Of a stretch of 61,053 nt of DNA, positions 1 through 6,831 are shown piece by piece. Each line of letters starts with the position of its first letter. The stretch's first letter is position 1. Source of the stretch: Candidatus Saccharimonadota bacterium (GTDB lineage: Bacteria; Patescibacteriota; Saccharimonadia; Saccharimonadales; UBA4665); NCBI GenBank assembly GCA_028286405.1, contig JAQBRP010000011.1, positions 1 to 61,053 on the forward strand, in the 5' to 3' direction. Position numbers and translations under genes: made by a program. Under the pieces are notes generated by a model that worked only from the letters and a program-made list of their open reading frames with translations, made no database searches and was not told the DNA's origin.

Positions 1-99
1 GAGGCCCATGTCGCCTTCTTTGGCCTCAAAGTCAGCCGTCAGCTTGCGCTGCTTAGCAGTTAAGCCGTAGGCATTTGTTCCCGTTAATGTAATGACCAT
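1..99 (-). CDS. holA: N-terminus of probable DNA polymerase III delta subunit (partial)
   Basis: Only the first 33 codons lie in the window; the gene runs off the left edge on the minus strand. The start MVITLTG..N.Y resembles the opening beta strand of HolA proteins (MIITLTG.N followed by a helix and a conserved acidic stretch), which load the sliding clamp as part of the clamp loader. The ATG at 99 is the natural start. The gene diverges from otsAB across a 170-bp gap that contains palindrome copy 1. With so little sequence the call rests on the N-terminal pattern alone; another P-loop-like protein is possible. Confidence 0.5.
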   Translation of the reverse strand, partial: MVITLTGTNAYGLTAKQRKLTADFEAKEGDMGL

Positions 100-135
100 T
101 ACAGAGTATTGTACCCCATTAACAGCCTCGGAAGG

Positions 136-200
136 CACTCCAGAAAGTAGTATATGTTTGATACCAAATTAGTATCAAACATATACTACTTTCTGGAGTG
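136..200. repeat. 65-bp palindrome, copy 1 (perfect 29-bp arms)
   Basis: The left arm begins CACTCCAGAAAGTAG and ends TTTGATAC; a 7-nt spacer CAAATTA follows, then the exact reverse complement of the arm. All 29 positions pair. Two more members of the same family occur in this window (21415-21479 and 45380-45444). This copy sits between the divergent holA fragment and otsAB. No U-tract follows either arm, so it is not an ordinary intrinsic terminator. The function is unknown. Confidence 0.9.
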
Positions 201-253
201 TCCGCGGCCGAGCAGTGTAACAATTGGTACAGTACTTCGGTACGGAGTTTGTT

Positions 254-259
254 ATACTC
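254..259 (+). promoter_or_regulatory. -10 box of otsAB
   Basis: TATACT ends 13 nt before the ATG at 273, which fits a transcript with a leader of only a few nucleotides. No convincing -35 is visible at 17 nt. This box argues for the start at 273 rather than the ORF-track start at 198, which would begin inside palindrome copy 1. Confidence 0.5.
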
Positions 260-272
260 TGTTCACTACCTT

Positions 273-2453
273 ATGGCGCGAGTGATTATTGTTTCTAACC
301 GACTGCCCGTCAGCGTCAAAAAACAAGACGGTAAACTAGTGTTTTCACAGAGCACTGGTGGCGTTGCTACTGGCCTGGCTTCTTATGCCAATAATCCGAA
401 CAATCGCTGGATCGGTTGGCCGGGCATTGCCAGCGATGAACTGACGCCAAATGAAAAGCGCGAAATTAGCCGCGAGCTAGCCCGCCACAACTGCTTGCCC
501 GTATTCCTCACTAAAAAGCAGATCGATGACTTTTACAACGGCTACAGCAACAGCATTCTATGGCCCCTATTCCACAACCTCCCGGTGCAGGGCAAGAAGC
601 ACCGCGAACAGTGGTGGCAGGGCTATCGCAAAGTGAACAAACTGTTTAGCGACGCGGTGCTTAAGGTCGCCCAGAATAATAGTCGCATTTGGGTGCACGA
701 TTACCAACTACTGCTGGTACCCGAGCTACTGCGCAGTGCTAATCCGGCTGCTAACATCGGCTTCTTTTCGCATATTCCCTTTCCGCGGCCCAAAGTATTT
801 ACTAAACTGCCCGAGGCCAAAAAACTAATCACCGGCATGCTCGGCGCTCGGCTGGTTGGCTTTCATACCACTGGTTACGTTAATAACTTCCTCGACACCT
901 GCGAGGAGCTCGATATTGGTACCGCCGGTAATGGCCAGATTCTGCTGGGCAACCGTATTATTCGCATAACTGATATGCCCATGGGCATTGATTACCAAAA
1001 GTATGCCGAGTCCGGCAAGTCAGCGGCCGTACGCGCCGCCGTACTGAAGTACAAGCTGCGCTACCGGGGCCAAAAAGTGATTGTGGCCGTCGACCGCCTT
1101 GACCCGTCCAAGGGCCTGGTGGAGCGCCTAGAAGCCTACCGCGAGTTCCTCCAGAACAATCAACGCATGCTGCGTGGCAAAGTAGTGCTCAGCATGGTGG
1201 CCGCCCCGTCGCGTACCGACATAGCTGTCTACAAAAAGCTCAAAATCAGACTCGACGAACTGGTGGCCGAAATCAACGCCGAATTTGGTACCAGGCGCTG
1301 GCAGCCCATCGACTACATGAACGTCTCGCTCCCCTTCGAAGAAGTCAGCGCCCTGCTGCAAATTGCCGACGTGGCCTTTATTGCACCTATGCGCGACGGC
1401 ATGAACCTGGTCGCCAAAGAATATGTAGCCAGCCGCCGTAAAAATGGCGTACTTATTTTAAGTGAAACCGCCGGAGCCGCTCAGGAGCTCAGTAATGCCC
1501 TGCTGGTAAATCCTGCCCACCGGGCCAGTGTTGTGGATGCCCTCGAAAAGTCGCTCACCATGCCAAAACGCGAACTTAAAAAGCGCTTTACCGCCATGCA
1601 AGAACAGCTATCGGCTAACACCGTGCAAAACTGGGCCGGCACCTTCATGAAGACCCTGCAACAGCCGGTACCCGGTACGCAAGTTATCCGTACGCCCAGC
1701 CTAACAACTGCCCGCGCTGCCAAAATTAAAAACAACTACAAAGTAACCAGCAAGCGCCTACTGTTGCTCGACTATGACGGCACCCTAATGCCGCACACCG
1801 AACACTATTCACACGCTGCGCCGCCCAAAAAGCTGCTCCACTTACTGGAATCTCTGTCGAATGACGAAAAAAACGAGGTGGTACTCATTAGCGGCCGCAG
1901 CAAGGGCGATTTGCAGGAGTGGTTTGGCAATGCCAACATTAACTTGATTGCCGAGCACGGCGCACTGATTAAATCGGCTGGTCACAAGACCTGGCACGAA
2001 ACCGTGCAATCCGGCCGCCGCTGGAAAAAGACCGTACTACCAATTTTGCAGACCTATACCGACCTAACGCCAAACGCCAGCATTGAAGAAAAGCAGTACT
2101 CACTGGTGTGGCATTACCGCCAGTCACCGGCCTTTGCCGCCCAGAAGAACTTGCAGATTCTGCACCGGGTACTACGCCCCCTCACCCGCCAGTTTGGCCT
2201 GGAGCTATTTAATGGCAGCAAAATACTAGAAATCAAAGATCCGGGTATTAACAAAGGCAATGCCGTGCGTCGCTGGCTGCGTCGTGAGCACGATTTTGTG
2301 CTGGTCATTGGCGACGACTTCACCGACGAAGATATGTTTGCTGCCGTACCAGCCAGTGCTACCACTATAAAGGTGGGCCGCGGGCGCACGATTGCCAGCT
2401 ACCGGGCCGCCAACTCCGAGGAGATCATAGACCTGCTCACCCAGCTTAAGTAA
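273..2453 (+). CDS. otsAB: Bifunctional trehalose-6-phosphate synthase/phosphatase (OtsA-OtsB fusion)
   Basis: A 726-aa cytoplasmic fusion that makes trehalose from UDP-glucose and glucose-6-phosphate. Residues ~3-470 are a GT20 synthase: HDYQLLLVPELL (~141), HIPFP (~166), VDRLDPSKGL (~271) and DGMNLVAKEY (~373) are the family's substrate-binding signatures. Residues ~490-720 are a HAD-type trehalose-6-phosphatase, with DYDGTLMP (~498) carrying the nucleophile and GDDFTDEDMF (~679) the metal-binding end. The start at 273 (MARVIIVSNRLPV) matches the usual N-terminus of the family; the ORF-track extension of 25 residues is outside it. Trehalose probably serves as a compatible solute, which fits with the mscL gene at 20.9 kb. 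The gene ends 4 bp before the converging XRE gene. Confidence 0.93.
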   Translation: MARVIIVSNRLPVSVKKQDGKLVFSQSTGGVATGLASYANNPNNRWIGWPGIASDELTPNEKREISRELARHNCLPVFLTKKQIDDFYNGYSNSILWPLFHNLPVQGKKHREQWWQGYRKVNKLFSDAVLKVAQNNSRIWVHDYQLLLVPELLRSANPAANIGFFSHIPFPRPKVFTKLPEAKKLITGMLGARLVGFHTTGYVNNFLDTCEELDIGTAGNGQILLGNRIIRITDMPMGIDYQKYAESGKSAAVRAAVLKYKLRYRGQKVIVAVDRLDPSKGLVERLEAYREFLQNNQRMLRGKVVLSMVAAPSRTDIAVYKKLKIRLDELVAEINAEFGTRRWQPIDYMNVSLPFEEVSALLQIADVAFIAPMRDGMNLVAKEYVASRRKNGVLILSETAGAAQELSNALLVNPAHRASVVDALEKSLTMPKRELKKRFTAMQEQLSANTVQNWAGTFMKTLQQPVPGTQVIRTPSLTTARAAKIKNNYKVTSKRLLLLDYDGTLMPHTEHYSHAAPPKKLLHLLESLSNDEKNEVVLISGRSKGDLQEWFGNANINLIAEHGALIKSAGHKTWHETVQSGRRWKKTVLPILQTYTDLTPNASIEEKQYSLVWHYRQSPAFAAQKNLQILHRVLRPLTRQFGLELFNGSKILEIKDPGINKGNAVRRWLRREHDFVLVIGDDFTDEDMFAAVPASATTIKVGRGRTIASYRAANSEEIIDLLTQLK

Positions 2454-2457
2454 ATAC

Positions 2458-2718
2458 TTACAGTCCCTTAAATAAATCTTCGAGGCTTATTTTGAGGCTA
2501 CGGCTAATCTTAAAAAGAGTGGCGATGGTGGGCTTGCGCCGACCCTGCTCAATAAATCCCATGTGCGATCGGTCAATATCACTTTTAGCCGCTAATGCCT
2601 CTTGAGACATGCCCTGCTTGCGCCTGGCAACGGCGATGCGCTTGCCCAATTCGGCATAGACCGCTTCTACGGATTTATTGCGGATTCGGAAGCGCTTACT
2701 ATTGTCATCGCTAAACAC
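2458..2718 (-). CDS. XRE-family helix-turn-helix regulator
   Basis: An 86-aa protein that is almost entirely one Cro/C1-type HTH domain: LGKRIAVARRKQGMSQEALAAKSDIDRSHMGFIEQG carries the typical MSQE.LA recognition pattern, followed by RKPTIATLFKISRSLKISLEDLF. The likely start is GTG at 2718; no upstream in-frame ATG is seen. It probably binds DNA as a dimer. A CTGACA-AA-TGTCAG palindrome lies in the 96-bp gap to the divergent DUF4352 gene, so autoregulation and control of that gene are plausible. The same domain architecture appears at the N-terminus of the XRE-HAD protein at 41.2-42.0 kb. Confidence 0.9.
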   Translation of the reverse strand: MFSDDNSKRFRIRNKSVEAVYAELGKRIAVARRKQGMSQEALAAKSDIDRSHMGFIEQGRRKPTIATLFKISRSLKISLEDLFKGL

Positions 2719-2753
2719 AAGTTAAGCTTAGAAAGATGATGCAATTTCAACCA

Positions 2754-2767
2754 CTGACAAATGTCAG
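2754..2767. promoter_or_regulatory. Candidate XRE operator
   Basis: CTGACA-AA-TGTCAG is a perfect 6-2-6 inverted repeat in the gap between the XRE gene and the divergent DUF4352 gene. It lies just upstream of TA-rich sequence that could be the -10 of the rightward gene, so bound regulator could block that promoter. Assignment to this XRE protein is by proximity only. Confidence 0.45.
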
Positions 2768-2814
2768 AGTTTAGTATATATTTATTGCTATAACAACTAA
2801 TTACTGGAGATACT

Positions 2815-3375
2815 ATGGCAAAGCAAAAGGAAGCAAAGCAATCATGGTTCAAGCGACACAAAGTACTAACCGTTATTCTGGCCCTCGTGGTAATAGGCAT
2901 TCTGGCCTCAGCACTTGGTGGCGGAGACGGTTCCAAAGGTAAGTCTTCAAATACCGCAAAGGCAGACACCGCAACTGTCGCTAAAGTTGGCGAAGCCGCT
3001 CGTGACGGGCGCTTTGAATTCACCGTTAAAAGTGTCGAATGCGGCAAAACTGTCGTCGGCGACAACCCTTACCTGACCAAGACAGCTCAGGGGCAATACT
3101 GCTTGCTAAATGTGAGCGTTAAGAACATTGGCGATAAAGCACAGACGCTGTTCTCGAGTAATCAAAAATTACTGAATGCTCAAGGCCAAGAATATTCGGC
3201 TGACGATACGGCCACCATTTACGCAGCTCCAAGCGGCGCTTCATGGCTCAACGACATCAACCCTGGCAACAGCGTTGACGGCACCATTGTATTCGACCTA
3301 CCGAAAGATCAGACACCAGCATCAGCCGAGCTGCACGACAGTGCCTTGTCTGGCGGCGTTAAAGTCAACCTGTAG
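2815..3375 (+). CDS. Membrane-anchored DUF4352-type protein
   Basis: 186 aa. A basic cytoplasmic N-terminus (KQKEAKQSWFKRHK) is followed by one TM segment (VLTVILALVVIGILASALGG), a short low-complexity linker, and an extracellular beta-sandwich of the DUF4352/telokin-like type (RFEFTVKSVECG..., GQYCLLNVSVKNIGDKAQTL, NPGNSVDGTIVFDLP). Two cysteines (~80 and ~100) could form a disulfide. The role is unknown; such domains are often surface-exposed. CTGGAGATACT supplies a Shine-Dalgarno, unlike many neighbours. It is divergent from the XRE regulator and overlaps the converging mutM by 11 nt. Confidence 0.8.
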   Translation: MAKQKEAKQSWFKRHKVLTVILALVVIGILASALGGGDGSKGKSSNTAKADTATVAKVGEAARDGRFEFTVKSVECGKTVVGDNPYLTKTAQGQYCLLNVSVKNIGDKAQTLFSSNQKLLNAQGQEYSADDTATIYAAPSGASWLNDINPGNSVDGTIVFDLPKDQTPASAELHDSALSGGVKVNL

Positions 3376-4249
3376 TACGTTTTGGCTTTTGGCAGTGGGG
3401 GCACAGATGTGTCCCCCGCCCCGCAACGCGAGTTTTGATAATAGTGGTTCCGCAACGCGGGCAAGCCTGCCCTTCGCGGCGGAAAACGTTGGCAAAGGTC
3501 ATATAGCTGCCCTTGTTGCCCTCGGCATCCACGTAGGTGTGATTACTGCTGCCACCTTTATCGATGCTCAGTTGCAGCACGTCGCGTAAGCTCGTGTATA
3601 AAGCTTTAAATTTGGCGGGACCCAGGTCGCGAACCAGCGTTGTGGGGTGAATTTTGGCACCCCACAAGCTCTCGTCAGCATAAATGTTGCCAACGCCAGC
3701 CACCACGGTTTGGTCGAGCAGTACGGCCTTAATATTGCTGTTTTTACGGCGCAGTAGTCGGTCGCGGAATTGTTGCCAGGTAAAATCAGCGGCCAGCGGC
3801 TCTGGGCCGACTTTTTTGAAAAAGTCGAGCTGCAGTATTTCGGCAGTTGGCAGTAGGCGCACCCAGCCAAACTTGCGCTGATCATTAAAAAATAACGAGC
3901 TGCCATCGGTGAATTGCAGCGTGACGCGGGTTGATTTGTCGGGCAGCCTACCTACCAAGCTAGCACTCGGGTGCCCGGCACCAAAGTGCGCACTGTCACT
4001 GTTAAACACCAGCTGGCCGGTCATTTTTAAATGAATAATCAGCGAGTATTTTGACGATAATTCAATCAGTAAGACCTTGGCGCGTCGGGTCACCGCGACC
4101 ACACTCGCCTGAATTAAAAATTCGCTCACATCTGCTGGGGCGTTTGGGAAACTTTTGGGGTTATCAAATTGTACGGCAGACACGGTGCGGCCTGGCAGCA
4201 AACGCTGCAGACCCACTTTAACAGTCTCAACCTCTGGTAACTCTGGCAT
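3365..4249 (-). CDS. mutM: Formamidopyrimidine-DNA glycosylase (Fpg/MutM)
   Basis: 294 aa, a bifunctional base-excision enzyme that removes 8-oxoguanine and cuts the backbone. The mature N-terminus PELPEVETV carries the catalytic Pro2/Glu3. The helix-two-turns-helix region (VVAGVGNIYADESLW) and the C-terminal zinc finger CPRC...CPHC are intact, so the protein looks fully functional. The ATG at 4249 sits 7 nt from a TATACT -10 that is shared, on the other strand, with the 78-aa gene at 4273. The 3' end overlaps the converging DUF4352 gene. Confidence 0.96.
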   Translation of the reverse strand: MPELPEVETVKVGLQRLLPGRTVSAVQFDNPKSFPNAPADVSEFLIQASVVAVTRRAKVLLIELSSKYSLIIHLKMTGQLVFNSDSAHFGAGHPSASLVGRLPDKSTRVTLQFTDGSSLFFNDQRKFGWVRLLPTAEILQLDFFKKVGPEPLAADFTWQQFRDRLLRRKNSNIKAVLLDQTVVAGVGNIYADESLWGAKIHPTTLVRDLGPAKFKALYTSLRDVLQLSIDKGGSSNHTYVDAEGNKGSYMTFANVFRREGQACPRCGTTIIKTRVAGRGTHLCPHCQKPKRTTG

Positions 4250-4255
4250 ATCTCC

Positions 4256-4265
4256 CAGTATACTG
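4256..4265. promoter_or_regulatory. Symmetric bidirectional -10 box for mutM and the 78-aa gene
   Basis: CAGTATACTG is a perfect palindrome, so TATACT reads as a -10 on both strands: plus box 4259-4264 ends 8 nt before ATG 4273; minus box 4262-4257 ends 7 nt before ATG 4249. Only 23 bp separate the two start codons, so both mRNAs would be leaderless and could not be initiated at the same moment. Confidence 0.65.
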
Positions 4266-4272
4266 TAGGCAT

Positions 4273-4509
4273 ATGGATTCCCTTTTTAACATCTTAAAGC
4301 GCAAAGACTACGATATGCCTCCCGAAGTGGCCGCTATTAAGCAGTACATTCGCGACGAGTTCCACGCGGAAGTTGAGGTATTGCTACGCGAAAAGGACAT
4401 CGTAATTGTGGGCCGAAGCTCGGCGCTGATTGGCAGCCTGCGACTGCACGGGCCGCACATTAAAAAAGCCGCTCAAACAGATAAGCGGCTGGTGTTTCGA
4501 ATTGGCTAA
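4273..4509 (+). CDS. Small DciA/DUF721-like protein (tentative)
   Basis: 78 aa. The central part, FHAEVEVLLREKDIVIVGRSSALIGSLRLH, has the strand-strand-helix pattern with a run of apolar residues seen in the core of DUF721/DciA proteins, which help recruit the replicative helicase. Resemblance is by pattern only; no catalytic residues are expected. It is transcribed from the symmetric promoter shared with mutM, with the ATG 8 nt after the -10. Its stop codon abuts the stop of the converging gene at 4510 with no gap. An unrelated small nucleic-acid-binding protein is the main alternative. Confidence 0.55.
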   Translation: MDSLFNILKRKDYDMPPEVAAIKQYIRDEFHAEVEVLLREKDIVIVGRSSALIGSLRLHGPHIKKAAQTDKRLVFRIG

Positions 4510-5088
4510 TTACAGACTAGTGTTGTCGGTCAGATCGCCAAAGCTGGGGATTTGAGCTTCAAAAAGTGCCAGGGTTAGCGGCAGGTTGCCCTTATAGGTT
4601 TTGACACCACCACAGCTGGTTGCCCAAAAACGCTGGATGGTCTGGCTGCCATCGTGTATTTCGAAAATGTAGCGCTGGCCAGTAGGACAGTAGCCTCGGT
4701 CATCTTTGAGACCCTCGTCGGTATTACCCTCTGTAAAGCCGGCCCGGCTGAGGGCACTCAGGAATTCGCCAAATGCATTGGTAGTGACCGGATAAGTGCT
4801 ACTGGCTACGACATTGCCATCAAAACCTTGTGAGACATCCAGAGTGGCCGTTTGGTTGGTGATACTAATCTGAGCTTCGTTGTGGCTCTCAGCGGCAGTT
4901 ATGGGGCCAATAATGGTCTCTGTTACCGTCACATTACTATCGTCGACGTAGCTGATGAGTTCGCGCTTGGTTTCGGGTACCTTACTATCGCCACCACTGC
5001 GCATAATCAGCGCAATTACCACAAACAGCAGGACTATAACCAGTCCGATGCCGACAATGTAGCGTAGATTTCGTCCTTCACCGTACAT
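4510..5088 (-). CDS. Membrane-anchored hypothetical protein, 192 aa
   Basis: One N-terminal TM helix (YIVGIGLVIVLLFVVIALIM) anchors an extracellular domain of about 160 residues with predicted beta structure and two cysteines (~133, ~159) near its C-terminal part (YCPTGQRYIFEIHDG, FWATSCGGVKTY). I do not recognise the family. A TATAAG/TACTAT box 6-9 nt before the ATG suggests a near-leaderless message. The gene converges head-on with the 78-aa gene, stop to stop. Saccharibacteria carry many single-pass proteins of this size and layout; a role at the cell envelope is inferred from topology only. Confidence 0.75.
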   Translation of the reverse strand: MYGEGRNLRYIVGIGLVIVLLFVVIALIMRSGGDSKVPETKRELISYVDDSNVTVTETIIGPITAAESHNEAQISITNQTATLDVSQGFDGNVVASSTYPVTTNAFGEFLSALSRAGFTEGNTDEGLKDDRGYCPTGQRYIFEIHDGSQTIQRFWATSCGGVKTYKGNLPLTLALFEAQIPSFGDLTDNTSL

Positions 5089-5207
5089 ATATAACTTATA
5101 GTACCACAGTTAATTGTATTTGGCAATAGTGTTTCGGTACTCTAACAGGGGGGCGAAGCCCGATCGATAATACTTTTGGTTAAAATCTGCCATAATGGAG
5201 CAAGACT

Positions 5208-5648
5208 ATGAAGCTTACCTATCAAACCGGTGTTGCCGCCCTGATTCACCTGGCCGTCATTAGCCTGTTTAACATCTTAAACGGGGTACATTCCAGTGTG
5301 CAGACGTGCACCAACGCCAGTAACGACTGCGTGGGTAATATTATTACCTCTATGCTGTACTTTATGCTGCTCACCTTCTGGTTCGCCGCTTTGTGGATTT
5401 TGGCTGCTGCCGCCCAAGATCGGCGCAGCCGCAAGTTAGCATTTTTACTGATTGGTTGTGAGGGTCTCGTTATAATGGTGTCCCTGTTCAACGCCCAACA
5501 CCATAACAGTTGGCTGGGCCTCATAACTAGCCTGGTTGATGCTGCTCTGGCTACCTGGGTTGCGCTGCTGGCCCTGCGCATATTTGTTGCTGGGGGTGGT
5601 CGGGTTACCGCCTCTACGCGCAGCCGACGCCGACGCTTATCTAACTAA
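5208..5648 (+). CDS. Four-TM hypothetical membrane protein
   Basis: 146 aa with four hydrophobic segments: VAALIHLAVISLFNIL (~8-23), IITSMLYFMLLTFWFAALWILAAA (~45-68), LAFLLIGCEGLVIMVSLF (~78-95) and LGLITSLVDAALATWVALLALRIFVA (~105-130). A short arginine-rich tail (RSRRRRLSN) should face the cytoplasm. ATGGAGCAAGACT gives a modest ribosome site. No family recognised. It ends 2 bp from the converging 88-aa membrane gene. Confidence 0.75.
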   Translation: MKLTYQTGVAALIHLAVISLFNILNGVHSSVQTCTNASNDCVGNIITSMLYFMLLTFWFAALWILAAAAQDRRSRKLAFLLIGCEGLVIMVSLFNAQHHNSWLGLITSLVDAALATWVALLALRIFVAGGGRVTASTRSRRRRLSN

Positions 5649-5650
5649 CA

Positions 5651-5917
5651 CTATTCGCAAACATCCGACTGGCTCTTGAGTAGACTGCCGAGAGTGCCAG
5701 AAGAATCGCAGAGATCGTTTTTAACGTTCAAGTTCTCGCCCGCCTGACTTTGCAGGCTCGTCAGCGTGTTCTTAGCATCACGCACTTCTTGCAGGGCTCG
5801 GTACGCGACTAAACCTGTTACTGCTAGTACGGCAATAAATATCACACTAAAGAAAACCAAGAAAAAATTTAGTACTTTAACTTGCCGAGACAACTTTCGT
5901 ATAAGGGCTTCGTCCAT
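5651..5917 (-). CDS. Small single-pass membrane protein with coiled-coil segment
   Basis: 88 aa: a basic N-terminus (RKLSRQVK), one TM helix (LNFFLVFFSVIFIAVLAVTGLVAY), then a short heptad-like stretch (LQEVRDAKNTLTSLQSQ) and a tail with two cysteines. It is the last gene of a leftward series polA - HAD - Nudix - this gene. AAAGGAG precedes the ATG by 9 nt, so it is translated from its own ribosome site within the operon. Function unknown. Confidence 0.75.
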   Translation of the reverse strand: MDEALIRKLSRQVKVLNFFLVFFSVIFIAVLAVTGLVAYRALQEVRDAKNTLTSLQSQAGENLNVKNDLCDSSGTLGSLLKSQSDVCE

Positions 5918-5919
5918 CG

Positions 5920-6354
5920 TTATAACTCCTTTATTGCGTTACAGAATTCTTGAGGATACTTGCGAAGCAATCGCTCTGCTGCAACTTCGGGCGTACACCA
6001 TGCGAACTCTTGCTCGGGGCCATTCGGATCAAGTGTAATAACCGAATCGGCCGGCAATTGTACTCGATACGGCATAAGTATCAGTGGCACCCGCGCATCA
6101 CCGACGGGTATGGTTATGTTACTCAGAACAGTAGCCATGTGCTCTGCTGGACCGTCATAAGCAATGCCGATTTCTTCTTGTAGTTCACGCCGCAGCGTTT
6201 GCACAAAATCTTCACCTGGCTCCATACGACCACCAGGCAGGTCCCAGTGAGCTGGATTGTCATCCCACGCTGGTACAGCCAGCAACAAAATTTCGCCCTT
6301 TTCGTTTTGCGCCACTGCTTTGATGCCAATTTGGAATAGCTGCTCCGTCGCCAT
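5920..6354 (-). CDS. Nudix hydrolase
   Basis: 144 aa with a complete Nudix box: GGRMEPGEDFVQTLRRELQEEIG fits Gx5Ex7REUXEEXGU, so Mg-dependent pyrophosphate cleavage should be intact. The substrate cannot be read from sequence; house-cleaning of nucleotides is common in this family and its place behind polA is suggestive. The start ATG follows AAGGAGATAAC, a full Shine-Dalgarno. It sits 16 bp downstream of the HAD gene and 2 bp upstream of the 88-aa membrane gene, so the three are probably one transcript. Confidence 0.93.
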   Translation of the reverse strand: MATEQLFQIGIKAVAQNEKGEILLLAVPAWDDNPAHWDLPGGRMEPGEDFVQTLRRELQEEIGIAYDGPAEHMATVLSNITIPVGDARVPLILMPYRVQLPADSVITLDPNGPEQEFAWCTPEVAAERLLRKYPQEFCNAIKEL

Positions 6355-6369
6355 GTTATCTCCTTACAT

Positions 6370-6831
6370 TTACGTTCGTAGGGTAGCGATTAGTCGCTGG
6401 GGGTCGATGAGTAAATCAAGCGCATCGTTGATCGATGGCATGACAATATCAGAATTTAGCAGTGTTTGGATGTGGACTCCTTCTGCTTGCAGTGTAACTA
6501 TGCGGAGTGCCACGGTCTTCATTAACTCTAAATCTATGAGGCCATTTCCGATCGACACACACGTTTCAGCATTAAACTCTGCTGCGAGATTCTTCTTAGC
6601 TGTAGCGTCGGCAGCCAGTCTCCATTCAATGCCGAGCTCACGGCTCAGCTCATCCGCGTCATTGCGAGTATTACCAGTGAAGAACACTATTTTATAGTCA
6701 GCGGAGCGCAACTTCTGTAAACGCTCTTTAACTCCTTCAGGTATGACTCCCGCGACCGATAATGTACCGTTCAGGTCTAGAATAATGGTTTCGATTGTAA
6801 GTGGATCGCGGCCCGGAATATTAAATAGCAT
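6370..6831 (-). CDS. HAD-superfamily hydrolase-like protein with altered motif I
   Basis: 153 aa. Motif I reads ILDLNGTL, motif II FFTGNT, motif III-IV ATAKKNLAAE...SIGNGLIDLELM, i.e. a small capless HAD fold. The second Asp of the usual DxDGT is Asn (D-L-N), which normally supplies the general acid/base, so phosphatase activity may be weak or changed. It also has Asn-Gly in place of the usual Asp-Asp of motif IV. The ATG overlaps the polA stop (TAATG), pointing to translational coupling in the polA-HAD-Nudix operon. The P-type ATPase C1 loops of this lineage are the nearest analogy; the substrate is unknown. Confidence 0.8.
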   Translation of the reverse strand: MLFNIPGRDPLTIETIILDLNGTLSVAGVIPEGVKERLQKLRSADYKIVFFTGNTRNDADELSRELGIEWRLAADATAKKNLAAEFNAETCVSIGNGLIDLELMKTVALRIVTLQAEGVHIQTLLNSDIVMPSINDALDLLIDPQRLIATLRT

